Positions 1 to 8,900 of a stretch of 64,000 nucleotides of DNA are shown here, one piece after another (the stretch's first letter is position 1; the number at the start of each line of letters is the position of its first letter). Under the pieces are notes generated by a model. The model had not been told where the DNA came from. It made no database searches and saw only the letters and a list, made by a program, of their open reading frames with translations. Both the position numbers and the translations under genes were made by a program. Origin of the DNA: Sulfuricella denitrificans skB26 (GTDB lineage: Bacteria; Pseudomonadota; Gammaproteobacteria; Burkholderiales; Sulfuricellaceae); NCBI RefSeq assembly GCF_000297055.2, contig NC_022357.1:1612001-1676000 (forward strand). Direction: 5' to 3'.

Positions 1-198
1 CACTTCCCAGTAGGGCCGGCCCTGAATGAATTTCTCGAAGCCGCGGAATTCGACGATATGAAACCGTGCCTGGTGCACGCGGTTGTCGTCGTCGAGCAGG
101 AGCGTGACCTTGCCGTGGCCTTCCACGCGGGAGACCGGCTCAATCACTACGCGCTTGAGTCCTTCGGGATTTGCGGCGGTTTCAAGTTCAAAAGTCAT
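1..198 (-). CDS. hoxH: NAD-reducing hydrogenase large subunit HoxH, N-terminal part
   Basis: This is the first 66 codons of the [NiFe] catalytic subunit of the cytoplasmic NAD-linked bidirectional hydrogenase; the rest lies beyond the left edge. The segment VSRVEGHGKV at about residues 22-31 is the conserved large-subunit N-terminal motif. The nickel-binding CxxC motifs are not in the window. It starts 9 bases after the hoxY stop and is the fourth gene of a hoxFUYH operon. The identification rests on the motif plus the preceding hox subunits. Maturation genes, if present, would lie to the left. Confidence 0.93.
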   Translation of the reverse strand, partial: MTFELETAANPEGLKRVVIEPVSRVEGHGKVTLLLDDDNRVHQARFHIVEFRGFEKFIQGRPYWEV

Positions 199-207
199 TT
201 TCTACAC

Positions 208-750
208 TCAGTCAAAATGCAGCATCTCATAATCCAGTTTCGGCTCCCGACCGTTCAACAAATCGGTCAAAAACTTCCAGATTGCGTCGCCAGAGGGTGG
301 GCAGCCGGGCAGAAAATAGTCCACCTTCACCACTTCGGAGATCGGATGCACCTTGTCGAACGGCAGGGGCAGTTCAGGATCGTTGGGTATCTGGCCACAC
401 TCCAGCCCACCCTCGTAGCAGTACACTTCCTGGAAGCAGTCCCACAGGTCGATGTTGTTGCGCATCGCGGGAACACCACCGTTGATGGCACATGCGCCTA
501 TCGCAACCAATACTTTACAATTCTTTCGGAACTCTTTGAGTACATGTACATTTTCTGCGTTGCATACCCCTCCTTCAACAATGCCAATGTCGCACGGTCC
601 GCAGCGCTTGATGTCGGTCAGCGGAGAGCGGTCGAACTCGACCAGCTCGATCAGGCCGAACAGGCGCTCGTCGATATCGAGTAACGACATATGGCAGCCG
701 AAGCAGCCAGCCAGGGAACAGGTGGCAATGCGAACTTTGTTCTCACTCAT
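208..750 (-). CDS. hoxY: NAD-reducing hydrogenase small subunit HoxY
   Basis: The 180-residue product is the small subunit of the soluble [NiFe] hydrogenase. It carries the proximal [4Fe-4S] cluster that passes electrons between HoxH and the HoxFU diaphorase. Cysteine motifs typical of the family are visible: CSLAGCFGC near the N terminus, CGPCDIG, IGACAINGG and PGCPPSGD. There is no Tat signal, as expected for a cytoplasmic enzyme. I chose the ATG at 750, which begins MSENKVRIATC, over an upstream start at 825 because it gives the family length and overlaps the hoxU stop by 8 bases. Confidence 0.95.
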   Translation of the reverse strand: MSENKVRIATCSLAGCFGCHMSLLDIDERLFGLIELVEFDRSPLTDIKRCGPCDIGIVEGGVCNAENVHVLKEFRKNCKVLVAIGACAINGGVPAMRNNIDLWDCFQEVYCYEGGLECGQIPNDPELPLPFDKVHPISEVVKVDYFLPGCPPSGDAIWKFLTDLLNGREPKLDYEMLHFD

Positions 751-1450
751 CGCCACCTCCGGTCTGCACGTCCTTGATGGTGATGTGGTCAAAAACGCGC
801 TGGCCGATCGGTACGGCGTAACCATGGCGTTTGATCAGAATCGCCCCGGTCGGGCACACATGGGCGGCTTTGTCGGTGACGGCGAGATCGGTATCACCCA
901 GCAGGCCGCTAGCCGAATTGACCACCAAAAGAGTTTTAATTCCACGTCCGGAAAGTCCGAACACATTCTTGCCGTCAACCTCCCGACTGGCGCGCACGCA
1001 GAGTTCGCAGTAAATGCAGCGGTTGCGATCGAGCATCACGTCGGGATGGGAGGCGTCCGCCTCGCGTTGCGGATAGAAATGGTTGTAGTGCGGACTCATC
1101 ATGCCGAGATAGTAGGCGACGGCCTGGAGCTGGCAATTGCCGGTTTTCTCGCAAGCCGGGCAGAGGTGGTTGCCCTCGACGAACAGCATTTGCGTCAGAG
1201 CAAGCCGGTCCGCATTGAGTTCCGCGATGTCGCTCAGCACTTGTTGGCCTTCCACCGCAGGCATGGTGCAGGAGGCAACATTGCGACCGTTGACGTTGAC
1301 GGTGCACAGTTTGCAGCTGCCGTGAGGCTTGAATTCCGGGTTGTGGCACAGGTGCGGGATATAGACCCCGGATGCCAGCGCCGCGTCCATGATGGTTTGG
1401 CCTTCCTGGAACGGCACCGCTAGTCCGTCTATCGTAATCGTTTTGCTCAT
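743..1450 (-). CDS. hoxU: NAD-reducing hydrogenase diaphorase subunit HoxU
   Basis: This 235-residue iron-sulfur subunit of the diaphorase module resembles the N-terminal part of NuoG and relays electrons between HoxY and HoxF. In order, it has a plant-ferredoxin-type [2Fe-2S] domain with GSCKLC, an H-x3-C-x2-C-x5-C motif (HLCPACEKTGNC), and a cluster of cysteines in CIYCELC followed by HVCPTG for [4Fe-4S] centres. The ATG at 1450 overlaps the hoxF stop as ATGA. A start four codons upstream (1462) is possible but would extend further into hoxF. Confidence 0.95.
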   Translation of the reverse strand: MSKTITIDGLAVPFQEGQTIMDAALASGVYIPHLCHNPEFKPHGSCKLCTVNVNGRNVASCTMPAVEGQQVLSDIAELNADRLALTQMLFVEGNHLCPACEKTGNCQLQAVAYYLGMMSPHYNHFYPQREADASHPDVMLDRNRCIYCELCVRASREVDGKNVFGLSGRGIKTLLVVNSASGLLGDTDLAVTDKAAHVCPTGAILIKRHGYAVPIGQRVFDHITIKDVQTGGGDE

Positions 1451-3279
1451 AGGTGCGCCCAATCGTCATCCCGCCCGGTGATCGTGCGCGCCGTCGCCAG
1501 CGCCCCATCCAGGTCGAAGGCCGGTTTGAAGGCAAATGCCTTGAGTTTGCTCTCGACCATATCGGGAAATTTTTCCAGAATATCCAGCACCGGGTTGGCG
1601 GCGCTGCTGCCCAGACCACAATGGCTCATGGTCTTGAGAATATGGCCGAGGCGCTTCAACTCTTCCAGATCGGAAGCGGTGCCGTACCCACTAGCGATCT
1701 TGCTCATGATCTTCTTCTGCAGTTCGGTGCCGACCCGACACGGTGTACAGAAGCCACAACTCTCGTGGGCGAAAAAATCGGCAAAATTCTGCGCAACCTG
1801 AAACAGGTCGCGCTTGCGCCGAAACACCATTAAAGCGCCCGCCGTGGGCAAGTCTTCGAAGGCGATTTTGCGCTCGAACTCCTTCCATGAGATGGTGGTG
1901 CCGGAAGGGCCGCTTACCTGCACTGCGTAGGGGCGCCCTTCTGCACCGCAATCGTCAAGAATCTGGCTCACCGTGACGCCGAACGGGTATTCGTAGATGC
2001 CTGGACGGGCAACATCGCCGGAAACGGAAATCAACTTGGTACCGGTCGACTGAGCCGTGCCTATCGCCGCGAACCAGGCGCCGCCTTTTTCCGCAATTTT
2101 AGCCGCACAGGCGAAGGTTTCGACGTTGTCCACCACAGTCGGCCTCCCCTTGTAACCGTACGTCACCGGGAACGGCGGACGGTTGCGCGGGCGGCCGCGT
2201 TTGCCTTCGAGCGATTCGATCAGCGCCGACTCTTCGCCGCAAATGTAGGCGCCGGCACCCAGATGGATTTCGATATCGAATGAAAAATCCATCTGACCGA
2301 GGATGGTCTCGCCCAACAACCCGGCCTCGCGACGGCATTTCAGCACTGCTTCCAGCTGCTGCAGCAGGTAACGATACTCGCCGCGCAGGTACAGAAAACC
2401 CTTGCTGGCCCCGACCACCCGCGCACCCACAGTCATGCCCTCGAACACCAGATCGGCGTAGCTGTTGAGCAGGACGCGATCCTTGAAAGTACCCGGTTCG
2501 CCTTCGTCGGCATTGCAGACAATGAAGCGCTCCGGATGGCCATCGATGTCGCAGATCACGCCGCCTTCTTCCTCGGCGATGGTGGCATGACAGAACGACC
2601 ATTTCGACGCAGTTTTGAATCCTGCCCCGCCGCGCCCGCGCAGGTTGGATTTATCCACCTCGACCAAAGTTTCCTTTGCTCCGCGCGCCAGCGTGGCGCG
2701 AATCGCTGCTCCCGGCTCGAACGGCTGCCCCAGCAGGACGTCGCCGCGGTGGATATTGTCCACCACTTCGAACAGCATGGCCGGCCAATCCGCCACCGGC
2801 TTGCGCGAGCGAATCAGTTCCGCAATCAAATCCAGCCGGTTGTGGTCCAGTTTGGTCAGTGGCCAGCCGTTGATCAGCGCTGCCGGTCCCTGGTCGCACA
2901 TTCCCGTGCAGGAAGTACTGCCTATGCTGACAAGGCCATCCTCCGACACCTTGCCCGGCTCGACCCAGAGCTTGTTGCACAAATACTGCATCAGCTCATC
3001 CTTGCCGAGCATCTGGTCAGTGATGTTGCCGGAGAAAAGAAGCCGGTATTCTCCGACCGAATGCGTAGAAAGGAATGAATAGAAACCGACCACGCCTTCC
3101 ACGTTGACCCGTGGCACGCCAAAATGTGCGGCGATAAGATCGATGGCCTCGGAGGGAATAAAATGGCAGACATCCTGAACTTCGAGCAAAACCTGCAGAA
3201 GACGAGATGCATCGCCCCCATGCCGTTCAAGAATCGGCGTCAAGATTCGGGAAATGTCAGGGAACTCGAACTGCTGCAT
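1447..3279 (-). CDS. hoxF: NAD-reducing hydrogenase diaphorase subunit HoxF
   Basis: The 610-residue flavoprotein oxidises or reduces NAD(H) at FMN. An N-terminal NuoE-like domain (about residues 1-155) is fused to a NuoF-like domain. The FMN and NADH glycine-rich segments GRGGAGF and GAGAYICGEES are present, as is the [4Fe-4S] motif ESCGFCTPC with a later HCG. In the NuoE-like part only the second cysteine pair (CTGMC) is visible; the position of the first pair reads SGNITD. A strong AGGAGG lies just upstream of the ATG. It follows the UbiB-like gene by 23 bases, so the two are probably cotranscribed. Confidence 0.95.
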   Translation of the reverse strand: MQQFEFPDISRILTPILERHGGDASRLLQVLLEVQDVCHFIPSEAIDLIAAHFGVPRVNVEGVVGFYSFLSTHSVGEYRLLFSGNITDQMLGKDELMQYLCNKLWVEPGKVSEDGLVSIGSTSCTGMCDQGPAALINGWPLTKLDHNRLDLIAELIRSRKPVADWPAMLFEVVDNIHRGDVLLGQPFEPGAAIRATLARGAKETLVEVDKSNLRGRGGAGFKTASKWSFCHATIAEEEGGVICDIDGHPERFIVCNADEGEPGTFKDRVLLNSYADLVFEGMTVGARVVGASKGFLYLRGEYRYLLQQLEAVLKCRREAGLLGETILGQMDFSFDIEIHLGAGAYICGEESALIESLEGKRGRPRNRPPFPVTYGYKGRPTVVDNVETFACAAKIAEKGGAWFAAIGTAQSTGTKLISVSGDVARPGIYEYPFGVTVSQILDDCGAEGRPYAVQVSGPSGTTISWKEFERKIAFEDLPTAGALMVFRRKRDLFQVAQNFADFFAHESCGFCTPCRVGTELQKKIMSKIASGYGTASDLEELKRLGHILKTMSHCGLGSSAANPVLDILEKFPDMVESKLKAFAFKPAFDLDGALATARTITGRDDDWAHL

Positions 3280-3302
3280 GGGGACGATCCTCCTGCTTGT
3301 AA

Positions 3303-4982
3303 CTAATCGCGGCCGGAATGCCAGATCGAAAGTATCAGCCAGAGGCTGTTGAAGAACGCCACCATGAAGCCGATCAGGCCGAACAACGGTAAGCCGAACA
3401 GGGTAGGCCCGCCTTGCACCGTCATCACGATCGAAGAGCCGATCACCAGCGAGGCAGTCAGAATGCCCAGGGTCAACCGATTGACACTCGAATCCAGCTG
3501 GTGGGAAAAACGTTCCAGACGCTTAAGGTCAAGGTCGATCTTGAACTTTCCGCGCCGCGCTTCCTTGATCAGGTGAGCCACCTCGCGCGGCAGCGTGGAG
3601 AGGATGGAAAAAATGTCATGAAGGTTGCGCTTTCCACGTTTGAATAGTGCATCCGGCATATAGCGCGCGGCGATCACCCGCCGTACGAATGGATCGAGGT
3701 GCGCCACCATATCGAAATCCGGGTCGAGCTGACGGCCCAGACCTTCCAGGGTAATCAGCGCCTTGAATAGCATGGCTAGGTCAGCAGGCATCACCAGAAA
3801 GTGGTCGCGCATGATCACGGTCAGGTCGCCCAGCAGTTTGCCGAGGCGCAGATCCTTGAGCGGCACGTTGGCATAATTGAAGACGAATTCGTTGACGTCC
3901 GCCGCCAGCTTAGACTCATCCACCGCCGCATCGCCAGTCCATTCCAATAATACGTCGAGCATCCCTTCATCGTCCTTGCCCGCCAGGGCGGCGAGCAGGT
4001 CGACAATCTGGTTGCGGCGCCCATCCATCAATCGGCCCACCATGCCAAAATCGATCATGGCAATGCGGTTGCCGGGCAGGTAGAACACGTTGCCGGGATG
4101 CGGATCGGCATGATAAAAGCCATCGACCATGATCATCTTGAGCACCGCATCGGCCCCATGTGCAGCGAGCACTTTGCGATCCAGCCCTGCAGCTTCGACA
4201 GCCGCCAAATTGTTGCCGGGGATGCCGTCCACCCACTGCTGCACGTTCATGACATCGCTAGTCCACTCCCAGTACACCCTGGGGATCACGACAGTATCGG
4301 AGCCGGCAAAATTCTCGGCAAATCGGTCGATGTTGCGCGCCTCGGCCACAAAATCGAGTTCACGCCGTAGCGAGCGGGCGAATTGCATGACAATCTGGAT
4401 CGGCTGATAGCGGCGCATTTCCGGCATCTCGAACTCGATCAGGCGTGCGAGGTGCATCAGGATGCGCAGATCGGCCTCGATCTTGGTGCGAATGCCGGGA
4501 CGGCGAATTTTCAGGACCACTGGAGTGCCATCCTGAAGCTTGGCATGGTGCACCTGAGCGATGGAGGCGGCAGCAACCGACTCGGTCTGCAACTCCTGGA
4601 AAATTTCGTGTGGGGAGCAACCCAGTGCAGCTTCAAGCTGCGGCATCAGGCTTTCGAAAGGGACCGGAGGTACGCCGCTTTGAAGCTTTTCAAACTCGGC
4701 GATCCAGTTGGGTGGAAACACATCCACCCGGGTCGCCATCACCTGCCCGAGCTTGACGAACGTCGGACCCAGATCCTCAAGCACACGCCGCACCCTCACC
4801 GGCGTATCGAGGTGCATGGCATCGCCTTGTTCCTTCCAGTGGAGAATACGCCCCGCCCGTTCGAGCAGGGTGGCGATTCCCAGCTTGCGAACGAGATCAG
4901 CCATGCCATAGCGAATCAGGGTAGTGGTAATTTCATGCAGGCGCGGCAGGTCACGCACGACGTTGATGGTTTCCCAGATCAT
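3303..4982 (-). CDS. ubiB: UbiB/ABC1/AarF-family atypical kinase
   Basis: This 559-residue membrane-associated protein belongs to the UbiB/ADCK family, which supports ubiquinone biosynthesis and has atypical ATPase activity. The family KxGQ motif (FVKLGQ, about residue 77), the alanine-rich loop (AAASIAQVH), the catalytic HADPHPGN and the metal-binding DFG are all present. Two hydrophobic helices close the C terminus (about 500-555). It reads into hoxFUYH, which is unusual, because ubiB more often lies near ubiE and ubiJ. It may be a paralogue rather than the housekeeping copy, so the symbol denotes the family. Confidence 0.8.
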   Translation of the reverse strand: MIWETINVVRDLPRLHEITTTLIRYGMADLVRKLGIATLLERAGRILHWKEQGDAMHLDTPVRVRRVLEDLGPTFVKLGQVMATRVDVFPPNWIAEFEKLQSGVPPVPFESLMPQLEAALGCSPHEIFQELQTESVAAASIAQVHHAKLQDGTPVVLKIRRPGIRTKIEADLRILMHLARLIEFEMPEMRRYQPIQIVMQFARSLRRELDFVAEARNIDRFAENFAGSDTVVIPRVYWEWTSDVMNVQQWVDGIPGNNLAAVEAAGLDRKVLAAHGADAVLKMIMVDGFYHADPHPGNVFYLPGNRIAMIDFGMVGRLMDGRRNQIVDLLAALAGKDDEGMLDVLLEWTGDAAVDESKLAADVNEFVFNYANVPLKDLRLGKLLGDLTVIMRDHFLVMPADLAMLFKALITLEGLGRQLDPDFDMVAHLDPFVRRVIAARYMPDALFKRGKRNLHDIFSILSTLPREVAHLIKEARRGKFKIDLDLKRLERFSHQLDSSVNRLTLGILTASLVIGSSIVMTVQGGPTLFGLPLFGLIGFMVAFFNSLWLILSIWHSGRD

Positions 4983-5012
4983 TGTCTGTTTTTATTATCC
5001 TAGAAAAAGCAT

Positions 5013-5163
5013 TGAACCGCAGAGTACGCGGAGGAATTCAAAAGCACTTGTCCGCGGGTGATTTGGCGAGGGTACGCATCCTCCAGCGCACACCCAAACA
5101 GAGTTCCTGTGCAAGCCGATAAACTCTTGCCTTTCCTCTGTGTCATCCGTGTCCTCTGCGGTA
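5013..5163. repeat. Small element with inverted ends (aaccgcagag ... ctctgcggt)
   Basis: The left end near 5015 reads accgcagag followed by cggaggaa. The right end near 5133-5162 is its inverted counterpart (ttcctctg ... cctctgcggt). About 95 bases separate the arms and no convincing gene lies between. This pattern resembles short GC-rich intergenic repeats that I recall from many environmental proteobacteria. Mobility is inference. Confidence 0.55.
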
Positions 5164-5180
5164 AATTGCTGCTTTTATTT

Positions 5181-5852
5181 TTAATCGACCTTTTTCAGTT
5201 TTTCGGCCTTTTCATGCAGCGCGTCCGCCATGCCGGCGAGAATGCCGCTTGCCAGCGATGCCAGGCGCGCACTCATCTCGCGTGCCGCATCTTTGCCAGC
5301 CGCTTTGCCTTCATGCAGCGTGGCAGAAACCTTGTTGTTAAGGGTGCCCACCGTTTCGGCGACCTTGGCTCCCGTGTCCGTGCCGGCGCGTCGGGCATGA
5401 CCAATCAAATCCTTCATTTCCTGCTTGATTTTGCCTGCCGCAGAATCGGCTACTACGCTGACGGTGTCGAGAAATTCCTCCTCCAGTCGCTTGAGGTTGA
5501 CCAGCGCCCAGTTCAGGTCGGTTTGGGAAAAATCCTTGGCCTGCGAAGTCAGCTGCTCCAGCGCCAAGCGCGTCGCCTCGGCCGCCTTGGTCAACGCCTC
5601 GTCCAGGCCGGCAATTCCTTCCGACAGCGCAGCTTTCACTTCGCCCGCATGCTTCGCCGCACCCATACTGATACCCTCGCTCACTGCGGTGATCACCGGT
5701 TTGATCTCATCGTAGTCGAGCCTGCGTGTTCTCAGCGCCTGCAGCGTCAAATCTCGAACCCTGGCACGAACATCCACGCCCCCCTCAACCGACGAGCTGA
5801 CCGCTTGTTTGATTTCTTCGGAGGAAAGTAGTTTCGGGCTGTTGTCATTCAT
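5181..5852 (-). CDS. Helical protein of unknown function (possibly DUF6781)
   Basis: The 223-residue product has no signal peptide or membrane segment and is almost entirely predicted amphipathic helix rich in Ala, Glu, Lys and Leu. An N-terminal stretch (about 10-50) with VRARVRDLTLQAL is followed by long helices with alanine-rich heptads and a Lys-rich tail. The layout recalls phasin-like or apolipoprotein-like scaffold proteins. From memory it resembles the uncharacterised proteobacterial family DUF6781, which I cannot verify. A good GGAGA precedes the ATG. It is divergent from mfd across about 90 bases. Confidence 0.75.
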   Translation of the reverse strand: MNDNSPKLLSSEEIKQAVSSSVEGGVDVRARVRDLTLQALRTRRLDYDEIKPVITAVSEGISMGAAKHAGEVKAALSEGIAGLDEALTKAAEATRLALEQLTSQAKDFSQTDLNWALVNLKRLEEEFLDTVSVVADSAAGKIKQEMKDLIGHARRAGTDTGAKVAETVGTLNNKVSATLHEGKAAGKDAAREMSARLASLASGILAGMADALHEKAEKLKKVD

Positions 5853-5910
5853 GACGATCTCCTTCTCGTTATTCGAATTGTCTTGCTCTAAAATCTAGCA
5901 GAAATTGCTT

Positions 5911-5916
5911 TATAAT
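5911..5916 (+). promoter_or_regulatory. Probable -10 box for mfd
   Basis: A perfect TATAAT occurs here. The ATG at 5915 overlaps this hexamer, so transcription should begin downstream of that ATG, near 5923. This favours the ATG at 5939 as the mfd start with a very short leader. No convincing -35 hexamer is seen at the expected distance. Confidence 0.45.
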
Positions 5917-5938
5917 GCGTGGTTTTCGTTGCTATTCC

Positions 5939-8900
5939 ATGCTATCAGGCCAACCCCTTCCCGCTCCAGGATCACGCAAGCGCTACGCCAGCCTTCAAGG
6001 CTCGAGCGATGCCCTAGCGCTGGCGCAACTGGCGATACAAAAACGGCCTCTGATCATCCTGACAGAAACGGCTGCGGATGCCCAGCGCCTGCACGATGAA
6101 ATCCCTTATTTCGCGCCGGATCTTTCGGTTCACCTGCTGCCAGACTGGGAAACCCTGCCTTACGACCAGTTTTCCCCGCACCAGGACCTGATTTCGGAGC
6201 GTCTGGCCACACTTTACCAGATTTCGCAAAACGCCTGCGATGTCGCCATCATACCCGCCACCACTGCACTTTATCGCCTGCCGCCGCGCGAATTTCTGGC
6301 GGCGCATACTTTTTTCCTGAAGCAGGGCACCCAGCTCGATCTGGATGCCCTGCGCGGCCAATTGACGCTGGCTGGCTATACACACGTCACCCAGGTAATA
6401 AGCCCCGGCGAATACAGCGTGCGCGGCGGCATCGTCGACCTGTTCCCGATGGGCAGCCCGCTGCCTTACCGCATCGACCTCTTCGACAACGAGATCGAGA
6501 GCATACGGACCTTCGACGCAGACACCCAGCGCAGCATCTACCCGGTCAAGGATGTCCGCCTGCTGCCGGCGCGGGAGTTTCCGCTGGACAAAATCGGCCA
6601 GGACACTTTCCGCCGCAACTTCCGCGAAAAATTCGAGGGTGATCCTTCCAAGAGCCGCCTCTACAAGGATGTCAGCCAAGGCCTGGCGCCACACGGTATC
6701 GAATATTATTTGCCGCTGTTTTTCGAGAGCACCGCCACGCTGTTCGATTACCTGCCGCAGGATGCGCTGATCTGCCAGTACCACGGACTGGAAATAGCCG
6801 CACAGAATTTCTGGCGAGACACCCAGTCGCGCTACCAACTGCTGCGCGGCGACCGTAACCGGCCGCTGTTGCCGCCGCAGGAGCTGTTCTTGCCTGTGGA
6901 GGCGCTGTTCACCGCGCTCAAGCCCTACCCGCGCATCGAATTGAGCACCGATAATCAGGACACAGAACTCAGCACTCAGGGCTCATCACTACCGCTGCCC
7001 TCGGTTCAGGTGGACCGCCGCGCCGACAACCCGGTCAGCCGGTTGCAGCAATTCGTTGCCGATTTCGACGGCCGCATCCTGATCCTGGCAGAAAGCCTGG
7101 GGCGGCGCGAAACCATGCTGCAATACCTGATGGAGCATGGCCTCAAGCCGGTGCCCTGCGAAACCTATGCCGACTTCATGGGGAGTCAGGAAAAGTTCAT
7201 GCTCGGCACGGGGCCTTTGAGCACCGGGTTTGTTCTTCCCGCCTCCCCGACTCACCTCTCGCTCGCTTTCATCACCGAAACCGAGCTGTATGCCACTCAG
7301 GTGCGCCAGACTCGGCGCCGCGACGCAGCGCGCAAGTCCACCATGGAAAACATGCTGCGCGACCTGTCCGAGGTCCGCATCAACGATCCGGTAGTGCACG
7401 AACAGCACGGCATCGGCCGCTACCTGGGGCTGGTCAGCCTGGATCTGGGCGAAGGCGAGACCGAGTTTCTGCTCCTCGAGTATGCCGGTGGCGACAAGCT
7501 TTACGTGCCGGTTTCACATCTCTACCTGATCGGCCGTTACAGCGGCGCATCGCCGGAATCCGCGCCGCTGCACAAGCTCGGCAGCGGCCAGTGGGAAAAG
7601 GCCAAGAAGAAGGCGCTCAAGCAGGCACGCGACACTGCCGCCGAACTGCTCAACCTTTACGCCCAGCGAGCCGCGCGCCAGGGGCATGTGTTCCAGATCA
7701 AGCCGCAGGATTACGAAGCGTTCTCCGCCAGTTTCGAGTTCGAGGAGACCCCGGACCAGGCCGCCGCGATCCAGGCCGTGATCGAGGACATGACCTCCGG
7801 CAAACCGATGGACCGGCTGGTCTGCGGCGACGTCGGCTTCGGCAAGACTGAGGTGGCTCTGCGCGCCGCTTTCGTTGCCGTAGCTGACGGCAAGCAGGTG
7901 GCGATCCTGGTACCCACCACCCTCCTCGCCGAGCAGCACTTCCAGAACTTTACCGACCGTTTTTCCGAGTGGCCGATCAAAATCGCCGAACTGTCACGCT
8001 TTCGCTCCGCCAAGGAACAGACCGAAGCGCTCAAGGGCATGGCGGAGGGCAAGATCGACATCGTTATCGGCACCCACAAGCTGATCCAGAAAGATATCAA
8101 GTTCAATAATCTGGGGCTGGTAATCGTCGACGAGGAACATCGCTTCGGCGTGCGCCAGAAGGAGCAGCTCAAAGCCCTGCGCGCCGAGGTCGACGTGCTG
8201 ACTTTGACCGCCACGCCCATCCCTCGCACCCTGTCGATGTCGCTGGAAGGACTGCGCGACTTTTCCGTCATCGCCACCGCGCCGCAGCGACGCCTGTCCA
8301 TCAAGACTTTCGTCAGCCCCGACAGCGACGGCATCATCCGCGAAGCGGTGCTACGCGAGCTCAAGCGCGGCGGGCAGATTTATTTCCTGCACAACGAGGT
8401 CGAAACCATCCTCAACGTGCAGGAAAAACTCACCCAGCTCCTGCCCGAAGCGCGCATCGCAGTGGCTCACGGCCAGCTGCGCGAGCGCGAGCTGGAACAT
8501 GTGATGCGCGACTTCTACCAGCAGCGCTTCAACCTGCTACTGTGCACCACCATCATTGAAACCGGCATCGATATTCCCACCGCCAACACCATCATCATCC
8601 ACCGCGCCGACAAGTTCGGCCTCGCCCAGCTGCACCAGTTGCGCGGGCGCGTCGGCCGTTCCCACCATCAGGCCTACGCCTACCTGCTCACCCCTCCCGG
8701 TGAGGATGGCATCACGCCGCAGGCGAGAAAGCGCCTGGACGCGATCCAGTCCCTGGAAGACCTGGGCGCTGGCTTTTATCTTTCCATGCACGACCTGGAA
8801 ATCCGCGGCGCGGGAGAAGTTCTCGGAGAATCACAGAGCGGAGATATGCAGGAGATCGGCTTCAATCTCTACGCCGACATGCTCAACCGGGCGGTAAAAG

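Noticed and set aside
452-1423. Long plus-strand open frame
   Set aside because: It is antisense to hoxU and hoxY, which have full motifs; composition is typical of a shadow frame.
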